A stretch of 64,000 nt of DNA from Epinephelus fuscoguttatus. Its lineage: Eukaryota; Chordata; Actinopteri; Perciformes; Serranidae. The stretch lies in contig NC_064758.1 in assembly GCF_011397635.1 (NCBI RefSeq), positions 19,508,013 through 19,572,012 of the forward strand, given 5' to 3'. Below are positions 1 through 12,298 of the stretch, one piece after another (position 1 is the first letter of the stretch; each line of letters begins with the position of its first letter). The notes under the pieces are model-generated. The model searched no databases. It was not told the origin of the DNA and saw only the letters and a program-made list of their open reading frames with translations. The translations under genes and the position numbers were made by a program.

Positions 1-41
1 GTGAATATTGTGAAACTAATCAAGTAACTGTATTTTACCAG

Positions 42-3000
42 GTGGTGAGGCAGCAGAGTCTCTGCTGGAGAGAGCGAGGTGTTACGCCCTGCTGGGCCAA
101 CGAAAGACAGCCATCTTTGATTTCAGTGCCATTTTGAAGGAGCACCCAAAACACGTCCAAGCTCTCTGCGGAAGAGGCTTTACCTATCTCATGCTGAACC
201 AACAAAAGGTATTATTGAGTTGAAACACTCCATCTGTCAACAGCAAGGAAAAGGAAGGCAAAAGATTTATCATTTCATCAATTCATACTTAACAATAGAA
301 ATAATTTAGGCTAATAGAGTGATCTGGAATGAGTCCTAAAACCTGGAAATGAGTTAACATTTTAGCACTGCCAGTTCAGTGTCAAAGTCAATGGGTTTTT
401 TTTTGACTGTTTTTGAATAGATGCCTGAAATAAGGTCTGTGGTTAACACAAGCTTAAGAGCCTTTCACATTTTGTGCTATGACATAAAATACGACAGTAA
501 ATTCCTCACTCATTAAATTTGAAGCTTTTATGTATCTTTTAAAAGGTGGTTGCTTACAAGTGGCTAAATGAGTCTACAGAACATCATCACCCTGAACACG
601 GCTTCACAACATTATTGTGGTACGGATGTTAAGTCATGCAACCCTGGTGTAGTTTGTTCATAGCTTAACGTTAGTTTTTTTACTCCTGATGATTGAATTT
701 AGGCCTTAAAAATCATAAAAGTGATGTTCATTTGTGAAGATTATCTTGTAAGTATCACAAGGTTTTGTTTGCCACAAAACTTATTTTCTGCAATAATCCA
801 AAATCCAGTAGAAAAATCTTGTAGGCGTTTTGACAAGGGAACCAGGGCGGCCTACAAAAAAACACACACACTATCCCTGGAACACTCTAAAGAGTCTACA
901 GTAGTGTTTCACAAATGGTGTTATGTGTACCCCTAGGGATATTTTGATGTACTGCAGAGGGTACGTGAGGTTTTTTTAATGGTAATTTAAAAAAATATCT
1001 GTTATGCATAGTTCCCAAAATATTAATATCACTAAGTGCAAGTGCAAGTGATCAAAAACATGTAGTTCAATGGAACTACAGAGCCAGCTTAGTGTTATTG
1101 CAAGATGACAAACGATTGATTTGAAATGTCAGTGTTCTTCATTTACAAGGTTGTTGTTAAGTAAATCAAACACTTATGGCGCAGTGCTGTATTGTACCTC
1201 TTTATAAATGCTTTTTTTCTACCATTTTTTTGCGCTGGTCAGGAGGTATTCAGCTCAAAAAGCATTATTGGAAAAAATTTGAGAACCACTGATCTAGAGA
1301 ATCTCAGAGGATGCTGTTTTCTTTTACCAACATATTTAAATTTTTGCTGCTAAGAGAGATGTATTTTTATGTAAGAGTGTCTAATGCAGCTGTAGACGAT
1401 ATATATGTTCATTTTAAATATAAAATTCTGCCTTGTCCCTCAGGAATGCACTCATGATATCCTGGCAGCACTCCAGATAAACACTGACATAGTCACCAAA
1501 GACATCCTGTCACTCAAGGAAAAGGCACGGAAGCTTGTCTGCGATTGGCTGCATCAGTTCTGTCGGACCAATCTGTCAGACATCCTGCTCGCTAATGCCG
1601 TCCCCTGCCATGAGGAGCAGCTCAGAGAGGCTTTTATAATTGGTGGAGCTCTGATGAGGACTGACTGCAGAGACCCCAGATGGCATCTCCTCTATGTGGA
1701 CATACTCTTAGCCAAAGGTGAGGTGGGAACTTTGCCAAACTTTGCTGATTTATTTCCCAGTGGGATCCTTGATGTCACTTGAAATGATCTGGTTAGGAGA
1801 TTACGGCATAGGCTGTGTGGTGTTTCCACATTGATTAAAAAAAAACAAAAAAAAACAGTGAACCTGGTGCTCCTTGTTTACAGTAATCCTTACTCCTGCT
1901 GTTATGGTCCATCTGCTCCAGGTGAAGTTAAGGCAGCAAGCGCTCATCTGTGCCAGGTGTTTGGCCAGGAGCCAAGAGACACAGTGGCTCAGGCCAGGGT
2001 GGGTGTGGTTGAGGCCTGGCACCAGAACTACCGCAGCGCAGCTTGCAGGCTCAGCAAACTGACTGAGAAAGATTCATCCATTCTGGTCTTCTTGCTGGCC
2101 CTGATCCCATTCAATCAGCGAAAACGCATGGCACAGGTAAGCCTACACCCAGGAATCCTAAAATCATTTTAGAACGAGCAGCGTTGCCAAAGTTGTACTT
2201 ACTATAGACAGGGAGCAATATAGTGGAGTGTTCTGTCTGATGTTTTTACATAGTATCATTCTTTTTAACTTCACTTTTTATGGTTTAACACAGAGCTGAC
2301 TGTCTGATGCTGCAGTGGCACCTCCATCAATTTAGGAGGTTCTGTCTGACTGTGTCGCAATAAATATTTAATGTGCTTGAAGCAGACAGTAAGGTCAAAA
2401 AGATGGAAAAATATGCATAATGTATGATAATGGAAAACATCAATAAACTATTTCACAACGTTTTTCAAGACAAGGCAACAGCATCTCTCCTTAATCTGGC
2501 TAAAGTCCTGTAAATAGGGAGTATTCCTTCATTTATAAATTGTATTTTAATTTCTCAGGCAGCAGCACAGGAGGCCAGCAGTGTGTCATCAGCTGGCCAG
2601 TGGGATCAGGCCCTTACACTCCTTACTGTGTCAGTACAAGCAGTGGGCAATCACAAACTCCATTATCTTCGCCAACGGGCTGCCTGCCTCGCTCAGCTGG
2701 GCCTACATGAGCGAGCCATAGCCGACCTGGACAGAGTTATCCAGAAACACAATGGCTCTGACTCCAGCTGCTCCGAGGACCCCCAGGTCTGGGCGGAGGA
2801 CCTGTGTCGGCGGGGCCGCAGCCTGGTGCTGTGTTCCAGAGAAGCAGCAGCTCTGGAGGATTTTACTCTGGCCTTGGAGCTCCACAGGAACCAGACCATC
2901 CAGTGTGTGGAGGCTGGGCTGGGCAGGCTGCGTCTGGCTGAGTGCTTCCTGCGGGGGGCGCTGCAGCACTATGGGGAGCAGCAGCTCAGTAAAACTTGGA

Positions 3001-3104
3001 CATTAATTGAATGTGGCCTTGTTGTGGACAGTGAGAACACAGAGCTGCGCAGACTGAGGGCGAAGGTCAAACGAGAAGTGGCCAGCCCCTGCAATGTCAA
3101 CTAG
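42..3104 (+). CDS. ttc34: Tetratricopeptide-repeat protein, TTC34-like (3' part, last four exons)
   Basis: The window opens inside this gene. Exons read as 42-208, 1444-1717, 1922-2136 and 2559-3104; each has an AG acceptor and GT donor, phases agree, and the joined frame gives about 399 C-terminal residues ending in TAG. The protein is rich in paired amphipathic helices of TPR type, for example LLERARCYALLGQRKTAIFD in the first exon and YLRQRAACLAQLGLHERAIA in the last, with the small and large residues placed as in TPRs. TPRs make superhelical scaffolds for protein binding; no enzyme motif is visible. The assignment to TTC34 rests on my recognition of this C-terminal region and is an inference; another large TPR protein cannot be excluded. 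The missing 5' exons lie left of the window. It converges on alas2. Confidence 0.75.
316..888 (+). mobile_element. Non-autonomous DNA transposon (MITE), copy 1 of a pair in this window
   Basis: This block in a ttc34-like intron is homologous, in inverted orientation, to 41082-41520. Shared stretches include ATGCCTGAAATAAGGTCTGT near 421 and TTTTCTGCAATAATCCAAAA near 784. The ends look like short terminal inverted repeats (AGAGTGATCTGG at the left, CCTGGAACACTCT at the right). It codes for no protein; short open frames in both copies share a peptide only because the DNA is repeated. The superfamily is uncertain. Confidence 0.7.
902..1291. mobile_element. hAT-like MITE
   Basis: A 390-bp segment begins TAGTGTTTCACAAATGG and ends with the inverted form of CAGTGGTTCTCAAATTT, the classic hAT 'CAGTGGTTCTCAAA' end. 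The flanking octamers GTCTACAG (894-901) and ATCTAGAG (1292-1299) agree at 6 of 8 bases and fit the nTCTAGAn target preferred by many hAT elements. There is no coding capacity. Confidence 0.7.
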
Positions 3105-4408
3105 GATTTATAATCAGAAGTGCACAGGAGCTCCAATTGACCTCACATAATGTAGCCATGTCATTGCCTGTACTTTAAGATGTTGTATTGTGGAGGAACG
3201 ATCTAACTGATAAGAGATCTCCTTGATGGTTCTTTGAGGCCACGGTGCTCATTATATTCAAATTATGTCTTCCAATTTCAGTCTAAATTTGTAGCACTAA
3301 CAACAGTGTTTGGAGTAACTTGTGTCCACCAAAGTGTTTTTTCTCAGCTAAGACAGTTTGGTTGCATCTGGTTGCTATGATATGGAATATCTGCAGAAGT
3401 AAAAATGTCGGCACAAGGTAGAGTGCTTGCTCTGGATAGGTGAATGCAGAAGCACATAGGGAGAGAGCCAAACCCAATGGTCTATGTGAAACATATATTA
3501 ATATAAATACAGTATATTAAGATATGTCTCTTTCATAGTTGTTCAGCACATGTAAGATGTAACGGTTGGTCTTCATGGTATTTTTCCTTCCTATCCTGTG
3601 ATTGAATGGCTGGGTAAAAAGTGATAGTGATGAGTGCAACGTTTTTCCCAAAGTTGAACATTTTCCACTCTCAGCATTCACTCAGTGCCTTGTCATGCTG
3701 CTGGCATTTGTAACATAGTGCAAATGTGCAGTGCTTCCCTGGCAGAGAATTTTAAAAAGACACTGGCCTCAGGAAAAAACGCTTTGGTGGACACAGCCCC
3801 CTTAGTATTCAGTATCTTTATAATTGCAGCAAAGCAGTATATTGAATGTGAGAGGTGTATGTGAGTGGTAGAGATTCCCAAACACCACAAATTTATTGAA
3901 TGTTTTATTATCCCGTATTTTATGAACCAATTAACTTTTGGCACTTGATAAATACTTAACTAAAACAATTGATTTATTGTGGGAACGGAAACAAATTATG
4001 ATAGTCATGATTATTATATGGTAGGAAGGATGTTACGCAACATGACATTGAATATAGTTTAATTCAAACCATCACACCTAGATAAGAGATTCAAGAAAGT
4101 GCCCAGTGTGCAGGTTTCATGCTTTTGAAATGGAGAAGGCACAATTTTCTTTAATCATATCCATGACAGCAAGCACAATTTAAGAAGCATAAATACAGGA
4201 AAACAAATTAATACTGGAATGTAGTCCACACCACTGACACTTAAGAATGTTTAAACCCAAGTACAATTTGATACTCATGTACTTGTCTCAGTGCATCTGA
4301 AGACGGACCTGATTTAAAAGGATGTTGAATATAGCATTAAATTTCTACTCTTCTATACTGCATGTGTAGCTTGTGTTGAGACATTACATGTAATTTGGTG
4401 TTATGGTA
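3105..4408. other. Convergent 3' UTR region between the ttc34-like gene and alas2
   Basis: There is no open frame or recognisable repeat here. This 1.3-kb strip must hold the 3' UTRs of two genes that face each other. A possible minus-strand AATAAA poly(A) signal for alas2 lies at 3973-3978, and a possible plus-strand ATTAAA at 4336-4341. If both are used the two transcripts overlap antisense. The sites are only motif matches. Confidence 0.4.
3973..3978 (-). terminator. Candidate alas2 poly(A) signal (AATAAA)
   Basis: TTTATT on the plus strand reads AATAAA on the alas2 strand, about 430 bases past the stop codon. A second TTTATT near 3892 is an alternative. Confidence 0.35.
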
Positions 4409-7400
4409 TTATGCCAGCACAGTGATGTATTGTGGTTCCATGTTGCCGAAGTAGGATTTCTCCCACTCACTCATCAGGTCAAAATGCAGCGGGCGGTCAC
4501 AGAAGGTGCAGGAAGCCGTGGCCGGGCTGTTGAGCAGGAGCCCTGCCTCCTGCCACACCTCCACCAGTTTCTCTGTGAATGAAACACAGAATGAACAATT
4601 AAATGCCAATATTTATTTCTCTTTTACCTCTCTGTCTTAAAACGTAATCTGTGTTTATTTTAGCCAGCCCACACTGAGGTTATAACATCAGTTTTGTTAC
4701 TAAAGAACAGCACTTCAAAGATCTCTTCAGAGTATTGTCATTTATACTGCAATGCAGTATTTGGTGACAAGTGGATGCCAAGAGCCTCATATATGCTTAC
4801 AGAGCAAAGAGACTCTCAAAGGACAAACATAAATCACTTGTACCAGCCAGTGTCCCCACTTAACTTGATTGGAGGTTTACTAGAACAGCTCTGACCTAAT
4901 TTCGGTAAGGATCCCCTTACTCACCGACAAAGTACTCCATCATGGCGGGCTTGTGATGAGGAGACGGAGCCAGACGCAGCAGCTCCTCACCACGAGGCAC
5001 CGTGGGGTAGTTGATGGCCTGGACGTAGATGTTGTGCCTCTCCAGCAGGGTGTCGCACACCTTGGTGTTCAGCTCAGCGTTGCCCACCTAGAAAATCGAT
5101 CATGAGAGGGGATAAGAGTGGACGCTTTTATTCAGCACAATCAGGCCATACGTGTTGAAATCAGCTCCATCACTGCAGTCGACTTGGTCTACGGAGTCAA
5201 GAGTATGCCACTGGAAATATTACAGAAGTTTCCTGTGTTTAGTTTAAATCGTGTGATACATTTTTAAAAAGTAATCACAAATTGATGAATTGAATTAGCA
5301 TTTAAATGATGCATTAAAAAACAGGATAAAGTTTTTAAATGAAATCACAAAATAAATGGTATCACAAAAAGATTAAAGTTTGCATAATTTAAATGCAAAT
5401 TTAATTAACTTAATGGCTTATAATTGCTTTTGAAAGATTATAAAGTGGATTCTAATTAAATGATGAAAACTTGTAATTATTCAGGTGGCACACTCCAGAC
5501 TCATATGTTCTGTGCTGTACTTGTGCAGTCTTAGAGGAGCAGACATGAGGCCTTTTTTGCACTGCAGACATTTTGACTTCTAGTTAAAGCACAGGTGTAC
5601 TAATAACAATCAATATTAATCAGTAACATTAATTGTCATTCGGTTCTCATAATATAATAATTCTCTGTAATAATAAGATAAACTTGTGCTTCCTCCTGAG
5701 ATAAATCCCTCAACTAATATTTCTCTGACCTCAAAGATTCTCTAAATACAAATCCTAGCAACTACAATAGTCAGATGAGGAGTTGGTGCAGTGAGACATG
5801 GTAGTGAAAGCAACAGCACTGCTAAACCCTCGTACCCGTATAGGGATGATGTGGCTGGGACAGTTGACCACAGGCAGGCCCTTATCCATGAGCAGCTGCC
5901 TCATGTGCTTGACGTTCCTCTGGTGGGCTCTGCGGAGCTGCTGCCCCTCGGGGCTCCTCAGGACCCGGACAGACTCCAGGGCTCCAGACAGGACCATCGG
6001 GGGCAGGGCAGTGGTGAAGATGAAGCCGGCTGCGAAGGAGCGCACTGTGTCAACCAGGGCGGCGCTGCTGGCGATGTAGCCTCCAACACAGCCAAAGGCT
6101 TTACCTGGAACAGCAGCAGATGACACAGAGCATGTGAAGTGAGGAAACATAGATGGGAGGTACATTTATTTAAGTACAAATGTAATGTTTAAAATGAGTA
6201 TTTCAACTTTATAGTGGTCTACTTTTTCTTTACTGTTACATTTCAGAGGGGACACATTGAATTTACACAGTATATTCACACATATTTTACAGACATTTAA
6301 ATATGACAGTTGCATAGTTACAGATAAAACTACCCAACAGTATATAAAGTTGTTTTAAAGGGATGGTTCAGATTTTTTGAAGTGGGGTTGTATGAGGTGC
6401 ATATCCATAGTCAGTGTATTATATACAGTAGACGTTGGTCGGCTTGCCCCCAATTTGGAGAGGTGGCAGGAGTGACAACACAGAAACTAAGTAATCTACT
6501 ACATTGGACGGGGGCAGCAGCAAAACATATTTTAGCCACCTAAAAAACAATTTAAGTGTACAAAACAAACATGTACACTACATTGAGAATAATTTCACTG
6601 CTCTACCTTTTCCGTCAGGCAGCCCTTTTTGACAGCTTAATTTCGCCATCGACATCGTCATTTTGGCTCACTGAACATGGGAGCTGCTGGTCTAAAGCTG
6701 CCTCAACTAGTTAGTTTGTGCTATTGTGTGACTGAAACACCAAAGTCTCACAATAAGACAAACAAACGAACTGATAGATGAAGAGGTAGACCAGCAGCTC
6801 TTCTGTTTAGCGATGTTAAGTCCCTGTTTTTCCCATTGGACTCAATGCTTTCTCAGTGGCTTTGAAGAAATTGATATAGCAGCTTCAGTAAAAAGTCGGA
6901 AATCACCATCTGATGTCAAGATAAAGCAGTGAAAATATTATGAATATAGTGTACACTTTAACTGATATTGATTTTTTTTAGGTGGGACTTTTTTTTAGGT
7001 GGCTAAAATAGGTTTTGCTGCTGCCTCCACTGCTTAGTTTTCATAGTGGTACTCTGGACTGACATCTACTGTGTGTAATACACTGACTAAACTGTGCTTT
7101 GGTGTTTCATGTTGCTCACATGTCTGTGCTAACATGCCGTTCGTTGTTGGTGTATTATTGTATTGTACTAATGTTCTGCTGTTGCTTGTTGCTTTGCATG
7201 GCTTCTGTTCTTGAGAATTTCTGTTTGTTGTAGTTATTGCTGTCTTTATGTCTTTATGCTGTCGTCATCCTGTGAATTTTATTCTTTTATTGGTTTTTAA
7301 AACATCTTGCCGAAGGACTGCAGTTAAAAATTAGCCAGCTGGCTAACACTGGCATATTTACCGAAATGTTGATTAATGTGCCTTGTACTGTAATTAAGAT

Positions 7401-10400
7401 ACAATAGAATGACTATGGATAAGTTCCTCAAACAACCCCACTTCAAAAGATCAAAACTATTCCTTTAATAACAAGTGTTCTAATAATGATAATAGGGCCT
7501 ACCATTATATAATCAATACAGTACAGCCATTCTGCATAATGTGTACTTTTAATACATATATGGATTTTTTTAATGAAATTTATGTAATTTTGACTCCTAA
7601 TTGACTCTGATAATGTATTTTTAACATTGTGATATTACTACTTTTACTTAAACAAAGAGTCTGATTGATACTTCCTACACCACAATAATAATGCACGACA
7701 TATTCTGTTGATATCGGACTTAACTTTTTTTTATTTTGAAGTCCCAAATGCTATACTTTTATTTAGTTAAGTAATATGATGAATTTATACATGATAGATT
7801 ATTGTTTCTGTGACAAATTATGACATCACCATAATGTATCAAATTGCACCGTGAGTTTTGCATGCTGATACACCACCATTAATTTGTTGTTTCAGTTTGA
7901 CCTTCTTTATTTATTACCAGGTGAACACTTGCAACCATGCCTCCTAAAGTCAAGTGTTGTAATCCAGGATTAGTTTACACCTAATGTGAGTTTGACAGGA
8001 TTTTCTACCTAAAACCCTGCAGTTGTCATAAAGCTACGCACAGCACCGACTCCCTGATGATGGTGTTATCAGTGCGACCAGAGAGGGAGTAGAGCCGGCA
8101 CTCGGCTGATAAAACCTCTGCTTCCTCTGATGAGGACTCACTCCTCTCCTGACCTCATTTAACCAACGCTGGGGCAGTATCATGCGTGTTGGGAGCTATT
8201 GCAGCCGTGTTGGCATATGACAGGGTCGGTAAGGGCAAGTGGCTGTAAATGGGAGTTTGACCAAGAGACAGGCAATTAATAATCTAAGACAGTTTGAGGC
8301 CGTTTGCCCCGCCCTTTCAGTGCAGTGGATCTTTTTCACAGCAGACATTTTCACTTGTCATAGTAGGAAAAGCACAGGTGTATTTTTGTGCATGTTAGCT
8401 CACTGGAATCTGGCACACTTCATGTTATCAACTTCACCTGTGCCTCTCCTGCAAAGACAAGTCCAAATGTCTGCTGTGAAAAGGGTCCACAGTATTTTTC
8501 ATCACACCTGCCATGTGATAGGGAGGTATGATGAAACAGGCTTCCTTGTGTAGACATTTTAAAAGCCTTACCTAAGGTCCCAGAGACAATGTCAATCTTG
8601 TGCATAACATTGTCCCTCTCTCCCACTCCAGCTCCGTGGGCTCCGTACAGGCCCACAGCGTGCACCTCATCGACAAACGTCAGAGCTCCATAACGATGAG
8701 CAATGTCGCACAGCTCTTCCAGAGGACATATGGCACCTGTAAGCCCCAGAGAATGAGATGCTATAATTAGAACTGTGCAATATAGGCGAACAGCAGGAAA
8801 GTCATGCTGCAAATGTCATCACGGTGTAAGACCTACATGTATGGGGAGTTATTTACACTACATGCAAATATCAAATCTCCCCAGCATCTATAAATTATAA
8901 GATGTTTATAACAAAACAACCTTTTTGTGTTTGTGTTTTAAAAAATCCTCCTGGATATGGTCTCAGTCATCTATTCAGTCTACTTCAGTGTGTGCTTTAT
9001 GGAGCTGTCAGCAGTGTAATATCACACAGAGAAATTGAGCTGAGGGAGGAAAACTATTTCCTCCCATGGGAGACAGTGATGAATGACAAATAATGCAAGC
9101 TGAATAAATGAAGATCATAGTAGTATAAATACTCTAAACCTGGTTCTCTCTTTATTAGCTATGAATTATGAACTCCTTTTCTCTCATTAATTAAAACATT
9201 GTGTTTAAAGCGTGTTGTTTCTTTACATTTTTGAGATGTTTATAGCTTGTGTGCCAGTTTTATATTTCTTTCTGAAGTCTTGGTGCCTTTTATTATTAAA
9301 ACTATAAATATTTAATAGCTTAACTTCAAGCAGGCTGTCTCCATAACCACATAGCCATCAATAAACAGTAAACAAATATAATGCATCTCTTAAAAAGACA
9401 AACATTTATATATTTTTTCACTTTAAAGCTACTGTATGAATCATATTACTCAGAGTAAATAAATATAAAGATTTACATCTCTTGGCTCTTGGTTTTAATT
9501 GATTAATGTCTAAATTCTTTCTGCAAATAAAGGGTAATTTTAAGTAAGTACCAAGTTTGTGAGTAAATGCATTAAAAATCTAAATAATCTCCTCTACTAC
9601 TACACAGTAACATTCACAGTACTCACCGTCCATGGAGTGTACAGTCTCAAATGCTACTATTTTAGGTGTCTTGGGGTCCGAGCGTTGCAGCAGCTCCTCC
9701 AGGTGTCGGCTGTCATTGTGGCGGAAGATGAAGCGCTTGGCTCCGCTGTTCCTGATGCCCTGAATCATTGATGCGTGGTTCCCTGCATCAGAGTAGATCT
9801 CGCACCCTGTACGCCACAATGAATACACCATGAAACCAGTGGAGGTGACTTCCCTCTGAGCAGTATCAACCCTGAGATAGTATCACCTTTTCTACAATGG
9901 TTGAAATGTGACATATGAGGTCAGAGATCAGTATTTACCTGGCAGCATCTTCGCCAAGGTGAAGAGGGTGGAGTCATTTGCCACGAAGCAGGAGGAGAAG
10001 ACCAGAGCGGCGTCCTTTTGGTGCAGGCTGGCCAGCTCCTTCTCCAGAGACACGTGGAAGTTACTGGTGCCTGAGATGTTCCTGGTCCCGCCTGCGCCCG
10101 CACCGTGCCTGTCCAGGGCATCTCTGAGATCATCAGCACAAAATGAACAACAAATTAAGCTCATATACTCCATGCCGTGAAATTTTATTTCAAATTCAGT
10201 CTATAACATCAAAAATAACCGTGCCAGGTGCTCCAAACCCCACTTGCTAATAGATTTACCCCTACATGTACATAGCAAAACACAAATGGTGCAATGGCTG
10301 CAGTTTCAGGTTTGTTATTTGCCAGAGCTGTAGAGTCAAGTCAGACTTGAGACTTGACTGCCATGAGAATTGATTAACTTGACATTTGCCTCCTCAATGT

Positions 10401-12277
10401 GACCTGAGACCTGACAGTAAAAACATTCAAGTGAAATCTGACCTGGTTTAATCTAAAAGTTTAAGGTTTAATAAAAAGAATATACAAAAATCAGTGAGGG
10501 GGGACCTGCAGGACCACTGGCTATCTTGGCTGACATTACTGCCTTTAGGTTGCAGCGTCCTTACGTCAAGATATCCGAATGAAAATGGCTCTACAGGTGC
10601 CCACGAGTCTCCCCTTTACAGACATGCCCACTTTATGCTAGTCCTATGCAGCTTTTTGCATGCAGTATAAATGTGTTATTTTTAACCTGTTCTAAAAATG
10701 GTGTACTTGAATATTTCTGCATACTCAGGTTCCTAAATGGTCTTAGAACTGCATAAATTGTGTATGACTGGAACGCTGAGACACAAGTGGATTCAAAGAG
10801 CCCAATTTTATCCATGTGTGATGATGTTAGCCCCCATAGTAGCCATTTCATTGTAGTGAGACCATTTTTGAAACTTGACCTCACAGTATAAACGACCTAC
10901 TGTGAAACTTTACAACCACAAACTGGAGACACTGAGCAATAAGAGGATGTTTGGCTTTTATAGGTGTATTGACAATAAGGCGGGTTCTGAGCAGTTTCAG
11001 GAATAGATGTGCTTGCCATCCAATTGCAGAAAGATGCGGTCCTTACAGAAATCTCCAAATCCAAAAGTTAACTTATGAGACATAAATGCGCATGGGAATG
11101 GCCATCACACACTCCCATCATAATGTTCTAAACCCCTATACACTATTAACTTTATATGACGAGAAAGACTCGACACAAAGTGCTCAGCAGCATCTCAAAT
11201 TAATCTTCAGGTTCCCAGTTTTCAGGTCATGTATACCACTGCTATGTGGAATATACCTGCTGTCTCTCCCTTAAGAACCCCTGTCTCGCCTTTAAGAAGA
11301 CAGAAATGGGTCAATGGTGGGTCTCTAAGGGTTTAAAGGACTCCACTTTGTAAAAAATACACTATTGTTAGACCTTTAAAGCAAAATGCAGTCAGACTGT
11401 CTCCTTTTACCTGATGGCACCGAGGACCTGTGGGTGCCGACTCATTCCCAGATAGTCGTTGCTGCACCAGACGGACACCTGGGAGCCCTCCCTCCCAGAG
11501 ATGGAGTAATCCTCGGCAAAAGGGAAGACCTCAGCGCTCCTGTTTACGGTCTTGAAGACTCTGTACGTGTGGTCGTCCTTTTTCTCAGCAATCTTCTCAA
11601 TGAAGAAGCGGTCATAGTCGTAGCTGGGGCCAACTGCAGGGGCGATAGTGTTGACTTTAAATCAGTTACAGAATCCAATGAACAGCTAATCTACTTAGGC
11701 AAATAAAGGAACATAATTTACTAGACTACATCATAAAAAAATGTTAAACTAACCCATGTTGTCTTTGAGGAGGTGGGTGACAGTGTTGGTTTGATCTGAT
11801 GTTGGGAGGAGTGAATCCTTTAAACCCTTCAACAGAGAAGTCATCAAACCTGTGAAAGAGGAGTGCAGCTCTGTCAGTGTCACATCTTACTATTTTGACT
11901 TGTATTCTCACCTCTGGCATCATCACAGCTGGATAAATCTACCCACCTTCTTGGACGTCCTCTTGGACTTCAGGGCTGGCTTTGACCATCCCAATCTGAG
12001 AGGTGACAAATGGGCAGCCCTTCGACACAGACACGGCCACCTGAGTGGCCGTCTGAGCAAATTGCCTCTTTTGGTCCACAGTGGGAAGTGGGTGACTCTT
12101 GGGTTTGGTGGGTGAGACGCTCAGGTTGGCATCCAGAGTGGCCATGCCGCTCACGCTGATCTGGTGAGCAATGATGGGGCATTGATTGGCCATGGACAGC
12201 AAGGCAGCTCCAGTTCTCCTCAAAGCCGGCTTAGGCGCTGACTTTAGGAAGGGGCAGTGGTGAAGGAAGGCAGCCAT
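4409..12277 (-). CDS. alas2: 5-aminolevulinate synthase, erythroid-specific, mitochondrial (ALAS2)
   Basis: The enzyme condenses glycine with succinyl-CoA to 5-aminolevulinate using PLP, the first and rate-limiting step of heme synthesis, in the mitochondrial matrix. Coding exons (gene order): 12277-11947, 11849-11754, 11633-11411, 10123-9939, 9806-9627, 8736-8572, 6104-5836, 5087-4925, 4572-4409. They join in phase to 1776 bases, 591 residues plus stop (human ALAS2 is 587). The leader has three Cys-Pro heme motifs (C8, C33, C88). The core has [14 protein letters not shown] from residue 223, [12 protein letters not shown], and the PLP lysine in SGTLGKAFG (about K395). The C terminus ends in the ALAS2-type extension [15 protein letters not shown]. 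The ATG at 12277 gives the family's usual start, [13 protein letters not shown]. The IRE upstream separates it from ALAS1. No defect is visible. Confidence 0.96.
5552..5600. repeat. Single arm of the hairpin repeat found at 8325-8490
   Basis: GCAGACATTTTGACTT followed by AAAGCACAGGTGTA matches one arm of the palindromic element at 8325-8490. It lies in the alas2 intron between the exon ending at 5836 and the exon starting at 5087. Only half of the hairpin remains. Confidence 0.5.
6356..7467. mobile_element. Non-autonomous DNA transposon with terminal inverted repeats
   Basis: The left end reads TTAAAGGGATGGTTCAGATT and then TTGAAGTGGGGTTGT. The right end, inverted, reads TTAAAGGAATAGTTTTGATC and then TTGAAGTGGGGTTGT. 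The two arms run about 60 bp and share more internal inverted sequence (GCAGCAGCAAAACATATTTT near 6512 against its partner near 7010). A TA target duplication is plausible at 6356-6357 and 7466-7467. There is no transposase. It sits in the alas2 intron between coding exons 6 and 7 of the minus-strand gene model's 8736-8572 and 6104-5836 exons. Confidence 0.65.
8325..8490. mobile_element. Short palindromic MITE in an alas2 intron
   Basis: The arm at 8325-8380 (…CACAGCAGACATTT…GCACAGGTG) is the imperfect reverse complement of 8435-8490 (CACCTGTGCC…AAATGTCTGCTGTG…). The spacer is about 54 bp. The structure would fold into a long hairpin. It lies about 80 bp beyond the donor of the exon 8736-8572. 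Confidence 0.6.
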
Positions 12278-12298
12278 AGTACTTCAGCTGTTCCTACT

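Noticed and set aside
721-936. 71-codon plus-strand open frame
   Set aside because: It is inside a MITE. The peptide similarity with the frame at 41062-41274 comes from the repeated DNA, not from selection on a protein.
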